Positions 14,530 through 27,740 of a stretch of DNA of 64,000 nt are shown one piece after another. Position 1 is the stretch's first letter. Each line of letters begins with the position of its first letter. The DNA comes from Urechis unicinctus (taxonomy: Eukaryota; Annelida; Polychaeta; Xenopneusta; Urechidae). The DNA lies in assembly GCA_034190875.2 (NCBI GenBank), contig CM067356.1:73925798-73989797 (forward strand), given 5' to 3'. The notes beneath the pieces are model-generated. The model was not told where the DNA came from. It saw only the letters and a list, made by a program, of their open reading frames with translations, and searched no databases. Made by a program: the position numbers and the translations under genes.

Positions 14530-14945
14530 ACTACTTGTATGTATCTATATATGTATTAATGTATGTATGTGTGTATGTATCTATGTATGTACGTATGTAT
14601 GTATGTTTGCATGTGCGTATCTGTATGTATGTATGTTTGTATATAGGGTTGTATACACGTATTTATGTGTTTGTATATGTATGCCTGTGTATATGTGCGT
14701 TTGCCTGCATGCATATTTGTATGTAGCCATGCATGTATGCATGTGTATTTGAGAGTTTTTTTATGAATTTATGCATGCATGTATGTATGTGTGTTATATG
14801 TTTGTATGCATGTATGAATGTATGCATGTATGTATGTTAATATGTAGGTATGTATCTATTCATGTATGCATGTTTATATTTATGTATGTCTGATTATATG
14901 TTAGTATGTATGTATGGTTGGATATATGTATGTATGCATCTATAT
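14530..14945 (+). repeat. Degenerate TATG-rich microsatellite at the inner end of L
   Basis: Imperfect TATG, TGTA and TGCATG units over about 400 bp. Homology between L and R1 dies out inside this tract. L has about 170 bp (14,497-14,668) that R1 lacks, then a last matching stretch to about 14,695. Confidence 0.9.
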
Positions 14946-15639
14946 TATATTCTATATTCAGATAGGCTACATTTCGGAGCGTTATGTACCACACTCAGCG
15001 CGATATTGCCCTGTTTAGTTGCTATTTTATTTGTGCTGCAAACCAAGTCACACGTCAATCTAAAGTAAAGCCATTGATAAATTATTCCGAATAGACATTT
15101 CATATATTACCGTAAATTGTTGTGTTTTGTGGTATCTCGAGTGATAATGCAAGGTAGCTTTGTTCATAACCGCCATAGATCACACCGCAAACAAATACGA
15201 ATGTTAGTCATCTAGCGGGCAAAGTCATTGAACCATCACATACCGTTTTGCACGTAAGTTAGCATGCATCATCTAAGTAAGTGCCAATAACTGGATATAT
15301 CTGTCATTATCACCATGAAGATAATATAACAGCAAGGTAGATAGCTTAATAAGCATCGAGCAAATGTAAATAGATCTAGATGTCTCAGAGGTAGTTGTGT
15401 TACAACTGGTATGGTGGTATAATAATAGTGGTATATCGCACTTCGATGCACTTCTTGGGGGCAAGATAGAAGTACAGCTTTCTCTCGTGTCATGGCATCT
15501 TTACTAGCCATTTTGGGATCCAACGATCCAATAGCGATATAAAGGTGCACTTTTCAAGGTGTTGCGATGAAAACCACCTTCGGACATAGCTTGGCACACA
15601 ATGTCGACCTACGTCATAAGTAGTCTGCGTCATGATCAA
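14946..15639. other. Spacer start; nothing recognised
   Basis: AT-rich single-copy sequence between the degenerate microsatellite and an E copy. Only short overlapping ORFs are present (the longest is 93 codons at 15,269-15,550, minus strand), without motifs. Confidence 0.5.
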
Positions 15640-16400
15640 TATACAGTACGTAAGTAATTATGTTTGTAGTCTTTTTCACTACAATTAAAATCGAACACAA
15701 AACGATAAGAAAATGTGTCTCAGATTGAGCTGTATATAAGTCGCCTAAGGCTCCAAAGCAGGACTGATGAATTTGAGGAAGAAACGGTGATCGTACTGAA
15801 GCAGGCGGCTTAAGTTAACACCGACATTAGTGAACGACGCTTATCATACATTTATTATACCAATGGTGCTATTTAGTGAACGACCTCACTGAATCGAGAT
15901 TATTGCTATGCTTCATATGTCATTGATGAGTGTATCGTCAATATGCAATTTTAGTCATTCGCTAATCCATACGTTCATACAGAATCTGGACGGTTCTCGA
16001 TTGTGTCTGCCATGAAGATACTAATCCATGAAGATGAACAGGGGCTAACGACATGGCTGTATGAAAACAATTTTATGGATTGTTGCATCTCTGTGGCACG
16101 TTTATCCAGAGCAAATGTTACCATCCATTTCAATGAATACCTAACATACCGATTAAGCGGCAGATATATGCAATACAGAGGGGTTCCTTAAGACAATAAG
16201 GTGTTATGGATTAACATAGACGATCCGTCTCACATAATGGCCAATATGTCAGCAATCGTAAATATTGGTATATTGGTATTGCCTTATAGATAATGGTAGA
16301 CGCAAATTATTCATTTGCAACGATTATCCGTATTGTCAGCACGCCATATAGAATGCTATGAACATTTCTGATTTGATTTGTCAAATTAAGTGCAGACTTC
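15640..16400 (+). repeat. Dispersed element E, copy 2, cut by the assembly gap
   Basis: Direct copy of L about 2,670-3,440 in the spacer between the arms, ending at the run of Ns. It has a one-base difference near 16,100 that opens the frame across a junction that is shifted in the other copies. A stop codon follows in the same frame at about 16,189. Confidence 0.85.
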
Positions 16401-16500
16401 NNNNNNNNNNNNNNNNNNNNNNNNNNNNNNNNNNNNNNNNNNNNNNNNNNNNNNNNNNNNNNNNNNNNNNNNNNNNNNNNNNNNNNNNNNNNNNNNNNNN
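16401..16500. other. Assembly gap (100 N)
   Basis: Exactly 100 undetermined bases, probably a fixed-size scaffold gap. It interrupts an E copy just before its conserved right-end block. Scaffolding was therefore needed inside a dispersed repeat, so the order and orientation here carry some risk. Confidence 0.99.
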
Positions 16501-19500
16501 CATACTTTATACCTATCGCGGGTTTGTGTTATAGCTTTGTGTACTGCGTTTGTAGGGGCTTCGATCACTATAAACGCAAGTTAGCTGTTGCATAAAAAGG
16601 GTTCATTGCAATCGATTTTGTTGGCTGAATGATACTTCAAATCCAATTTATCATTAGTGACTTAGCTGGTTGTGATCTGATGGTTGTGTCGCATAATTTA
16701 TCACTTAACATGGCCGTTGATGCTAAGTAGAATGGCTATCCGTAATGTAGGAATCAATTTTGGACTGAATATGGCATCAAATTTAAACGTCCACTTCATA
16801 AACATGGTTTATTGATATTGTGTTTACAACTAATGCACATCGAAGGTGGCTTCAAAGTAAGGCATTCGATCCCCACCCGCAGTTATGCAACCAGTTATGC
16901 AACAAATCATGTGCTGAAAATCTTTCCACACAAATAAAAATTGATTTGCTTCAATGTATAGTACATTTTCCCAGATTTTCTTAGCGATTGGCAGTGAATG
17001 CAAATAACGTCGGTGAAGGACATCCATTAAATTGCGATAGCTCATTAAACTTTACCAGCCGTATAAACTACTTACATAGCCCATGACCTCCGCGTCAGAC
17101 GGACGTGATAGATAATACGATTATACACGATTGCGAGCCAGTGCTAGAGTAATGCATCGATTGGAATTTCCGACAGGTAACGAGGACCATCAGTACTGCG
17201 TCGTAGGTCGTTTTCGCTTTCAAATTATTTTAATTGATTAATGCTTGCGACTATATCAGTACGCGTTGATGCACCCAAGTGAATGTCAGACAGTGTAAGT
17301 ATGCTGCAAACAAATTGTGTGCCCGCGAGTGAACCTTTCAACGTGCCAATTTACAAAACCATTCACTATTATGTCATCAATATAAAACTATTATCTCAAT
17401 TTACAGATAAGGTCTTAGACTTGGTCCACATGTCATAAACAAGCGTCTCCGTGCTTTATGAACTAATGCATCAAGAGTGATAAACATGCGGGGTGTCTAC
17501 CAAATTCACCTAGGCTGCAACTTTCCGCGAGCTTATTACATTCGGTGTGATTATTGAACTACAGACAGCAGTTATGTCAGCAAGTTGATGGAGCTAAAAA
17601 TCTAAATTCATGGTTTACAGGTAACGGCATTACCTTGCAGAGTCCGAAAGGACTAGGCTGTATCGTTTTCACGGGAGCTCCGGGAGTTCATCACCCGCTG
17701 AATTATGCAACTAATGCTATTGTTCTATGGATCGAACTTGCTTCCTTTGAACTGGATACAAATACCAACAGTTTTTGTTATTTCCATCAAGTGTTAAAAT
17801 GTTCATCGCACAATGCGCCGCGTGCTTAATTCAGCCAGATATAAGAAGCCGCCTTGTCATGTAATTGGCAAACGTGACTAGTCATAGATAGGAAGATGTC
17901 AACTAACGACTATTGAATACAATTGTAACGTGCGGATATGACTGTTGTCGATGAACATCAGCAGGTAGCTTACTGATGCTTGTCTGGATAAGACGCATTA
18001 CATAGTAATTTGTCACGAAGCAGCGGTTTTAGCCATTCATATATGTGCCGCAGATATGGCAAATTGAAATACCAACTGCACATTTCTTCGAGATATTGTG
18101 GTAGGCATTGAAAAATATATGTACGTACGTCAATTGCATGCGAGTCTACTGTGTACTTATCATCAATTTCGTGCTTAACATCTCCTATAAGAATGAGCGC
18201 TTTTGGATTGTATTGTATGATTTCTCTTAAACATACTGCCCTTATGTTTTATAAATGATAAAATCAATGTTAAAAAAATTGGTGTCATCTTTGCGGCCTC
18301 TATTTCTAAGAATTTGCAAAGTCGTCTTGTTTCGAAAAATCGATGCATTCAGCTACCATACTGACACATGTTTTATGTTTGTCGCGATCGAATATGGCAA
18401 TATTAAGACAATTTTGCCTTTAGGTAGTACTAAAGGCGATACAGAGCATTTGTGTTTGTTGCATAGCTGCTAGTCACGATGTTTGTATGACAAAAAATAA
18501 AGGCTACAAGATGGTGTCTTTGAAAGAGTAAAAGCTTATTACCCAAGCTATATTGCAAGAATGTGTCAACAATATATATGTCTCTAGAGTCTGTTTAGCA
18601 TCCTCCATATATTTAGAATAAGTTCAAGCTTTAATGGTCAGAATATGAAAAATGCACCAGTACACAAATATTGACATTCACACCAGAGATGTACCGATGT
18701 GTTACTGATAGATTGCATGCATTTGCATAAAAACACAAACATGTAGGCTCATGCATGGACACCTGGCGGTTTATATGCGAACATGTCGAGTGCAACCATT
18801 CTAATCACGATATCGTCTTTCCGGTTCTAATGGTGGGTTACAGAGAATCATCGACGCGCGAAGCCTGGAAGGATATACATACTATCCGAACAATATCGCT
18901 ACACACTCTTTATTAAAATAATAGTCACACAAATAAAATGGTTAACTATTAATAGTCTAGTGCTGAAGTGATTTTGCATTTTGTATTTAACAATTTGTAG
19001 ATATTGTCGAAACAGGTGCTCGCACCATATTTTAATATGACATTCCATTGGCCTCAATGCATTTTAACCTCAGTTGGTGTAACTCAAAATTACAGCGCAG
19101 TCTTAACATGGTACTTTCATGATATGAGCGTAGTTTTGTTCAGCTTATTCTACATTTCATCGCATGCCATTTGCAGCTGGGTACTTCCGAGCCCATCATG
19201 TTCTACTTAAGGGCAATAGAAGCAGACGAATCAGGCGGATGCGAATGTACAAACATCTTCATATACACCGCTTTTGAATTCGCGGTTTTATCTCTTCGTG
19301 AAGTATTGATGATAATGGATGCAACATTTGATGATAATGGATGGAACATGTAACATTAATACGGGAAGCGGGATGTTTTCTCTCGAAACTGCACTAATAA
19401 ACCCAATACCACCAGCTCCAATTTAACTTGAAAGGACCGAATACGCATAAATGCAAGTATTCTGGGCGCAAAGTAAACTTAGGAATACTTTGCAAGTAGC

Positions 19501-22479
19501 ATACGACCCATTAGCAAATATCTTCAGTTGCGTTTCAAATGAAGACGCAGTTTTCAGTGACCTGCAATATAAATTATATCACTTAACAACTCCAGTAATA
19601 CAAAACTAAATTGGACATAAAATATAACCAGTATCAAAACCGCCAAGTGGCTGTGTTTGTGTGTCTTTCTGTATTTCGGTGTTTAAAATGACTCAACCAG
19701 CCTCAAGGGTACAAATATTTCTCATCAACTTTGAATAGTAAACCAGCTGTAGCCAACTATTGTTGACACATTCTTGTTCAGTTAACTGTTACTGGAAACA
19801 CTACTTATATGCACAACTTAATTGATAGCTCTGTTTGGACGTGTTGACCAATCGGTGTCACGATGGCCCGCATCTCAAGTGTAATCATTAATATGTGCAG
19901 CTGTGGAATACGGAACGGAGATATAAAAGTAGGAAAACCTTTACAAGCGTAAATAACAGGAATAATAGAAGAAGGGTATATGCCAAGCATGCCATCTTGG
20001 CAGTGTGGAAGGCTGGCCAAAACAGGTCTTGCAATAACGTTGCTAAGACGCAAACCATAGTTATAAATCGTATTCATTAGCTGACAGCATTTTGGCTGGG
20101 TGATCGTTTGGTGTGTTGAAAGGCAGCCAGAGCCAAAGTATAATATAGAAGCACTGCATATCAAGTGTTTTTCTACAATTGCCGTGACTTGTTCAACCCT
20201 GATAACTTAACTCAATATACTCAAACAATCCTGAAACATTAGCCTTAACATTTGTTTACAAATGTACCCTAGCGTTGAACTAGTTTATGTCGGTTTGTAT
20301 GCATATCTTTATTGTGTTTCTTGTGTTACAGTGATTTCCACATACATAGACTGCCAGCATTTACAAAAAGTAATAACACGTGGATCAAAATCCTTATATA
20401 TTCCCTCTCTGTTTGAATCAATATAAAGCCACATCATCAGCTAGGTTGGATGGCAGTGAGTTGGATAAAACACATTCCCTGATACGTCATGAAATCATTA
20501 CAGGCTACGTCATTCAGGTCATCTCCTTAACATATGCTGTTTGCTAAGCGTTTACATTTCACGGCATCATTGTCGACTAATCTACAGTGATATTGTACTG
20601 CATCTACCCTAAAAGTATAGGCGGTCAAGAAGAGCTTCGTTGTGCCACTCGATTGCATAACGATAAGCATAAGTAACGAATAAACGCAAGGCACATTCCA
20701 TTGCCTTATGAAGCAGTGCTGAAATGTAGGTGTCGAGTTTATAACACATGTTTGTATCAGGTTTTTGAGTATAATAATGCCACATTAGCCTGAGTACGGA
20801 TAATAAAATATAATGGAATTGTTGTAATTACTACCCTAACAGTTGTGAATAATGTATAGAGTCTAAAGTTAAAATGCTCAGAGGCAGATGATCACCGTAA
20901 CGATATGCTATATTGAATATTGAATGATAAATATTGACATGGGTCTTAAAAGGTATAAATACCCCATAATTCTCACCTTATTTACACAGAAGATGTCAAT
21001 GTTGTGTACATATAACATTACATTTAATGATTTTAAATTTAATTGATTTTATTTCAATGACATTTTTAATTCATAATTTAAGACAATCAGAAGCGTGATA
21101 ACCCTCAGCTTTCAATAAAGCAAGGTTACTCTGAAATAATCAAAAGGCGGCAATTCCAAGGTTTACGAGTATCCATATAGCTTTTCACTTTTTACCATCT
21201 CCTTTAGCTGTTTATATTAGGAGCATTTATTGGTAATGGTCGACGACACAAGGGTTAGATGTTGAGTGATAACATTTTGTTATTCAGCGATAGTTTATTT
21301 ATCATAATTATGCTAACCACATCAATTTGCTGATACAATGAACTCCCTAATGTACGCAACGTGTAGTGATGCAGGCTCTTTGTGAGATCCTTATGCATTG
21401 AGGTCTATATCAGACTGCGGTTAAATATTTAACACAAAGAGCAGCTAAGGTGCAATATACAAAGTAAGTTGTGTGCATTATCAAGGACGGGGGAAAGGGA
21501 GTAATCATTTGAGCGTCGTAAAAGTGACTTACATTATGTCCCCTTTGGACTACTGACTAATCCCTCTTTTGTCCTGATGCTAACCACATTGCGCTCTCTC
21601 AGTGAACTTGTTAGCGACAACATATTCGAATAATTGCTTTTCAGATGGCCCGAACCGACTAATCCAACAAAATACCATACAATATTGTTGTCACTAAGGA
21701 GATTTCTTGTATGATTTTCGTTCCAGCATAAAATGGCATACTTTGCGCTTAAAAATTTGCCTACTACAGGTGCGTCGGAAAAAAGATACTGATATGTTAA
21801 TGCAAATATTTACCCAATTATGATTTGATTGCCGGACTTACATGAACTAGAGATATCGTTTGTTTAAACACTGACCTTGTCGCTGAGTTTATTAGCATAA
21901 GAAGGCCCATTAAAGGTGTTTTCATAGAAATCCAATAACGAGAATAATCGTCATGGCCATAATACTGCGTCAAAATTTATCTGCCAAATTTTAACATTAA
22001 ACATGACAACGCACATAGCGTGTAAACATTACGTACCCTGCATGCCATACCATTGAAGTCGATTTATGCTTGCCTCTATGTCTGAGCGACATCAAAATAT
22101 CTAAAAACTCTTTGGAATTCAGAGTGACACACAATTGTCAACGACAGCGTGCAGTCATTCTCATCACGTAATATGTATGTACCATTGTCGTTTTTATCAT
22201 GACAAAACGTTCGAACAACACATCGCTTGTTTATAACAATGTATTTCACAAGGTTTGCCTTCTTGCCGATGTCTTTTATGCATGTTAACTAAAACAAGCG
22301 CAGTATTCAAAATAGATAATTACGGGTATCCAGGTTGTCGATTCAGTGGCGTGTTGGGACTTTTAACGCTCCCCACACACTGATGATAATTGATAAAACC
22401 TCGCAAATATCAACAGGGGCAAAAAACTGCCACTAAGTACGTTTTACCAAGCTTCTATGTGACAAATATTCAATAGATA
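16501..22479. other. 6-kb spacer interior; no supported gene
   Basis: No match to other parts of the window was noticed. Candidate frames are weak: 16,830-17,045 minus (71 codons, ends TAG), 17,554-17,829 plus (91 codons), 18,255-18,473 plus (72 codons) and 19,805-20,164 minus (119 codons). They have no motifs and a Cys/His/Ile-rich composition typical of translated noncoding AT-rich DNA. If genes with short introns exist here, I cannot assemble them by eye. Confidence 0.45.
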
Positions 22480-23018
22480 GCTGGTTAGGTTAGTTAATGT
22501 GACAAATTAATGATGCAACGTCCGTGTCGTCTGTTATAACCAATCCCCTTTATTTACTCCATTTGTCCTCATTTAATTTCCGGTATACATTGATTGGCAT
22601 CAATGCTTTGCAGCATTCACTTGGAGATTGCAAATGTTGTGCTGTTAAGACAATCTTCCTCTATGTTATCACCAAATTGCGGGCTTACAGTGATGGTGAT
22701 ATATTATTCACAAGAAAGAAAAATACAGCCATGTTAAACTATCAAGACAGAGCAGAATTAGTTTCCTCCAAATATCTTCTTCAGCTGGGCTGCACCATTT
22801 AAACCGCGAGTTGTCTGCATTATTGATTGAGGTGCAAATGGGATACAGGCCTGGGAGTCGCAAACCTGCCATGACGTATGACCCCGACACTCATTTGCTC
22901 TTTCATTTGCTCATGTGATTCTATATTGTGTTTGCTGGTGATAGATTTCAGTGGATGATTGCTTGAAATATATGGGATTTGGTTTCAATGCTTCGTCCAC
23001 CGTTCTGCCTTAATAATA
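22480..23018 (+). repeat. Direct repeat F, copy 1
   Basis: Aligns with 54,835-55,372 in the same orientation. The best-conserved part is 22,690-22,850. A 92-codon ORF (22,524-22,802) overlaps the conserved part, but the five codon differences I can count against copy 2 are all replacements, which argues against a selected protein. Confidence 0.85.
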
Positions 23019-23510
23019 TACATGTTGCTCCCCCCTCGAGGCTGTCGGAATACACTGTGATGCATAATTTTATTCAAAGAGTATTTCTCATCTCTGCCTC
23101 GCCATCCCATGGGAAACTTGTTGCATGCGATTCCAGTGCTAAACAATTTATTAAGCCAATTCAATAAACTCATCGCAATCCAACGTTATATTGATATGAT
23201 AAAGGATCCACATATCAATCATGAGCGATTATTTGTTTTTTATTGAACATCGATCGTGATGCTACAACGTGTAAGAATAGAGCGTGAGTTCTATGCATTG
23301 ATTGGAACGTATTACTTCAAGTTAGGTTCGGTTTTTGCACCATTTAGCTGCGCTAATAGAATACTAATGTTTATATACTACAAGCACGATGGTAACTAAA
23401 GATCATTTTATCGATCATTATCGGTCGCTGAGACAACACAGTTAACAGCAAATGTCCTAGCAGATGCGATCTCCATATGGCCGCAAAACTTCACGAAGAA
23501 CGACCATGAT
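23019..23510. other. Unannotated stretch before the spacer microsatellite
   Basis: No gene, motif or repeat copy recognised. Two 62-codon ORFs on opposite strands at about 22,979-23,173 overlap almost completely, which is what chance would give. Confidence 0.5.
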
Positions 23511-23516
23511 ACATGA

Positions 23517-23721
23517 ATGCATACATACATACATACATACATACATACATACATACATACATACATACATACATACAGACATACATACATACATACATAC
23601 ATACATACATACATACATACATACATACATACATACATACATACATACATACATACATACATACATACATACATACATACATACATACATACATACATAC
23701 ATACATACATACATACATACA

Positions 23722-23753
<32 letters not shown>

Positions 23754-23878
23754 CATACATACATACATACATACATACATACATACATACATACATACAT
23801 ACATACATACATACATACATACATACATACATACATACATACATACATACATACATACATGCATACATACGTGCATAC
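23517..23878 (+). repeat. (CATA)n microsatellite in the spacer
   Basis: About 350 bp of CATA with two interruptions (near 23,577 and 23,750). The flanks do not match the arm arrays, so this is an independent array in the 13-kb spacer. All ORFs through it are artefacts. Confidence 0.97.
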
Positions 23879-24029
23879 ACACTGTAGGTTTGCAACATAC
23901 AACCGCATTAACCGCTTAGATCTATAAGATGCAAAGCAGGTGCTATCAATGTGTGTCTCGAAAACTGAGCGTGCTGCTTAAGGCGGCAGGTGTAAGAGAC
24001 AAATTACACTTACCTAAATGCTTGTCAGT

Positions 24030-24240
24030 GCAAACCAAATATATTCATTGCATTCAATATGGTGTGCTGACTATACCGAGCTTCTTTGCAAATAATAAAT
24101 TTGTTTCTTTCGTTGTGTGTGTAGCAGGGTACCGATATTTCTGAATGCACATTAACCCTAACTGTAACAATATATTACCGAGCAAGAAATGATTAAGCCC
24201 TGAAGCATCAAAGACCATTGAACAATCTTGAATATAGAGC
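24030..24240 (-). repeat. Dispersed element E, most diverged copy
   Basis: About three quarters of positions match R1 36,145-36,340, in the same order: the AAATATTCAT block, the TGTGCTGAC block and the AAGCATCAAAGAC block. The low similarity marks it as an old copy. Confidence 0.55.
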
Positions 24241-25117
24241 TGGAGCTACACCTTTATTAACCTGCACATCCAGCTGAAGCTATAGCACTTTTTCATGCTA
24301 GGTAACTTATCTTAATTGCTTTAATCTACTGCTAAATCTGTAATTAATGGTAACATTCAATCAGGATAACACTTGACACAGGGATGCAACCTAAAGACTG
24401 AAAACTGGATATTATTCATATACATTGCTCTCAACCAGCCATTTTTTGTATCGCCAGTTCGTGTGTGAAGATCAGTAACTGCGAGGCAGAAAACAAGACG
24501 AACCATTCATATTCAGGGTGAACGGGTGAATAAGCAAGAGGGTCGAAATAACCCATTATATTAGAATTTGAATGTCTCAATAGACGTTGTGATACTTTTC
24601 CACGATGCAAGCGTTTTCATTTCTACTGCAATGCAGGTCAACGAATCAGGGGTGTTTTGGTTAAAGTGACTATTTTGAAACAATTTAACTTATGCCGAAG
24701 CACACCATTCATCAAATACTGCATAACAGGGCAAATCATCCGCTAATAAATCCGCGCTCATCATCTCTACGGTGACGAGGAAAATACAAAAGGTACATAG
24801 CATCAATACTGAACGTGCGATTATACCTATAAACTGTAAAATCGAATTTTTAATGAGCGCCGGTTTTATTTTGAAGAACAGCATCTGCATTACTGAAATT
24901 AATACGTCATCTAAGTCTGGTCGCTAAGATCGAAGACGGTTTTTGCCCGATTTAGTTATAGACATATTGCGCTTGTTTGGACTGACGCCTAATAAACCTC
25001 AATGGGAACCCCATATATACTAAATGAATTACAGGAAATTGGTGTTAATATATTTTTAAGCCTGGCTGTGATACATTGGCGATGATCCTGATGGAGTATG
25101 GCATGGACGAAACAGCC
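24241..25117. other. Unannotated spacer stretch
   Basis: AT-rich sequence without recognised genes. A 66-codon minus-strand ORF (24,690-24,890) has no motif. Confidence 0.5.
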
Positions 25118-25512
25118 TTTTTATGGCGAACACTGAAAATACACCCTTTATACTGTAGTAAACCTACGGTGGCCAACTGTTCCCTAATCGACCATACATC
25201 AAGTGTAACCAGCAGATAACACTAAACTATTAAGGTTTGGTGTCAACTGCCAATATATAGGCCGTTAGTTTAGCTATAAAAACGTCTTGAGCTTAATGCT
25301 TTCGTTCGGGAAGGCATGACAATGTAGGCCGAGCGAACAATGGTTTATCATGCAGGTATTGAAGCAAAACGATCGGACAAGGGTTGGAGCTATATATTTA
25401 TGCGACTGCTCATTAATCTTCATTTTCAACTCATTATTGTATTGGGCAACCTCTTCGAATAACTGTTATCTGTTGCTGATTATGTACCTGAGGTCTTTAT
25501 GTTAATAGATGG
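25118..25512 (-). repeat. Third copy of L 8,140-8,535
   Basis: Reverse-complement match to L 8,140-8,535 and same-orientation match to R1 33,580-33,975. It is more diverged than L and R1 are from each other, so it is an older copy. No coding capacity is supported. Confidence 0.85.
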
Positions 25513-26049
25513 GAACACTTTCTCGCGAAGGAACTCACCAAAGAAATCTGAATACCGAAAACCCACCAGATTGTTAGAAAAGGCTCACTTTCGAAAATCA
25601 ATATCTGCAAGGCAAACTCATAATTTGTTTACCGCCAATATTAAACATAAACATGCGGATATGTCGCATTAACAAAACACCGCATATTGTCGCATATTAA
25701 TACGAGATATTTGTTTCAAATCATCTGCCTAGTTTTTACAAAGACGTCGTATGGTATTTTCGAACCTTATATAGAACCCTAAGAAATCTTTGCAAACGAG
25801 GGGACCGAATGTATTATGCACGCATAGGGAAAACGACTCGCATAGATACTGACGTCATAAACGGGAGAATGGGAATCGTCATTGAAATGTAATCGCTGAG
25901 CAGGTTGTACAAAAGTATTACGGGTCGATATCTATGGTTGCTCTATTAAGTCATCACAACACACGGATGTGTAACATCTGCAGTGCTCTGTGTAAGTCGA
26001 ATCAATCGAAGCACTTCTCGTTGTGTAAGTACCTCCCCTCGGCAAAACA
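25513..26049. other. Unannotated stretch between two displaced repeat tiles
   Basis: Lies between the copy of L 8,140-8,535 and the copy of L 5,035-6,090. I see no clear match to L and no gene. Confidence 0.5.
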
Positions 26050-27740
26050 CCTACAGTTTATTGATCATGTCAACTATAATGGTGATGAGCACATTAATTG
26101 ATAAATTGTTACTTTTAAATAGCCGTATTAAAATAAGGAAGACTGAATCCCGCTTATTGCAAGGAAAGATTACGATATATTGAATATTTTGTTTATATAA
26201 ACAGCGAAAGACCCGTTTATTTTTATGACTATTTTTCACAAGATTATGCAGTAATTCCCGTGTAGGTGACCGCAGGTGTTTGTCATGGGTCAGACAAAAA
26301 TATAAGGTTGGTGTAAGGCTAGCTATATATGGCCGATCACCTGCGTTAGAACTGTGGTCGTAACACACGGACCTGTAATAATGTGTACAGATGCTAAGAA
26401 TCTATGAATATATCGTCCTATGGTAGCGACCAGGCTCTCCCTTAATTGGACACAATTTTTATATTTAATGTTACCTCCCGTCCAGGAATTGTTTCTTTAC
26501 ACAAATCACCGCGTGCATAATTCAGCCGTATTTAACAAGACGTCTTTCTATCTATCTGAAATCCGCGAGCGATCATTTTGTAAGACGATTTTATTTTTTT
26601 TCAACGACAATATCGATTACTTAATTTCATTTCGTTTGAGCCTGCATTGATATGGCGTTGAATGTATAATCACTGTTAACAAGGTCGATGTATTATTTGG
26701 GGCCGCTGTTACTAAATATCTGCCAGTATTGACCATTATTGAATATACCCAATCCCACATTTTGGCCACGGATAATGGTGACACCATCTATGTGTATTAT
26801 CACAAGGGCAACTGGTATGAAAATTTGCCTTATCGCCTGAAGGATGCAACTACCGTCGTAGGATGAAGCCATTAAAGGATGAATGAAACAAAACATTGCA
26901 TTGTAAGCATTTGAAAGGAGATGTATTTTATATGAAATAAGCTAATCTAATTAATGAAATAAGTCTTAGATATATTCAAAGGCAATTCGATACATTATTT
27001 GCAATGTAGCGACGGCACTCCAACTTACTAGCAGAATGGTAATGAATTATTTAATTAAAATAAATATATATTAAAAAAATGCATGTAAAAGACATTTAAA
27101 ATGAGGCAAATGTTACAATGAGAGAATCTTGAATTAAGGACTGGAGCAAGCTTTTATATACCCATCCTCTATTTTCCACTGTGTTAGCCAACCTCTTGAA
27201 ATTCCTATCATTTGCTGCGGAATCTGTTCTTGAGGTCTTTATGGTGATGGATGGTAACATGTACTCGGGACTAAACTCACCACAGAGATGCAATATGAAT
27301 ACAAAATCTGGGGATTATCTCTGGGTACTATTTTAAATACATGTTTTATGCTGTCTTAAGAAGGACATAGCTTCTGAATAAAACGTTTCCACGCAAATAT
27401 AGTAGTACCACTATGTGAACTGCATTTTTTTACATTTGAATCAGAATATATCGCCTCTTTATTGACAATCAAAATTAATCGTCCATACATCCGTCGTCTT
27501 AGGTATACACTAAAATAGATCCATTCGCCTGTGTGTACCCGCATGTGGCTTTGCCTATTTTATCAATCCGGCCGTGAATCTTTGTGAACGTCACTAGGTC
27601 AGAATGATTAACATCATATGCATAAATACGCATAAATGCCATCGAATAAGTTAGCGTTGTACCGTATAATACTTGTCACTAGCAATTGGACTCTTCACGT
27701 TACTGCACTTGCCCTTGTCGTCTTTGTCGCACAATTCTAC
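26050..27740 (-). repeat. Displaced inverted copy of L 5,035-6,090 with a 0.6-kb insertion
   Basis: Reverse-complement matches are 27,619-27,740 with 5,035-5,165, 27,350-27,560 with 5,270-5,420, 26,395-26,755 with 5,416-5,775, and 26,050-26,395 with 5,780-6,090. Between the second and third matches, about 26,760-27,355 is extra sequence. Part of the extra piece (27,120-27,300) is a weak mosaic of 25,380-25,510 and of element E. This L segment is exactly what R1 lacks at its expected place, and the copy sits against the inner end of R1. Confidence 0.85.

Larger units (their letters stand above)
1..14695 (+). repeat. Left arm (L) of a large inverted segmental duplication
   Basis: Almost the whole interval recurs in reverse complement at 27,765-37,771 (R1). 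Its outer 3.5 kb recurs again at 44,418-47,610 (R2). Anchors seen in the sequence are 14,456 with 27,840, 11,217 with 30,908, 8,799 with 33,322, 7,241 with 34,894, 3,430 with 36,130, and position 1 with 47,610. Substitutions were about 4% over 8,799-8,987 and about 1.5% over 7,270-7,455. L is the most complete copy: R1 and R2 each lack different blocks that L retains. The arm runs off the left edge of the window, so its true outer end is unseen. The inner end lies in degenerate TATG repeats near 14,695. No gene is supported inside it; the short ORFs differ between arms mainly by amino-acid replacement. Confidence 0.93.
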
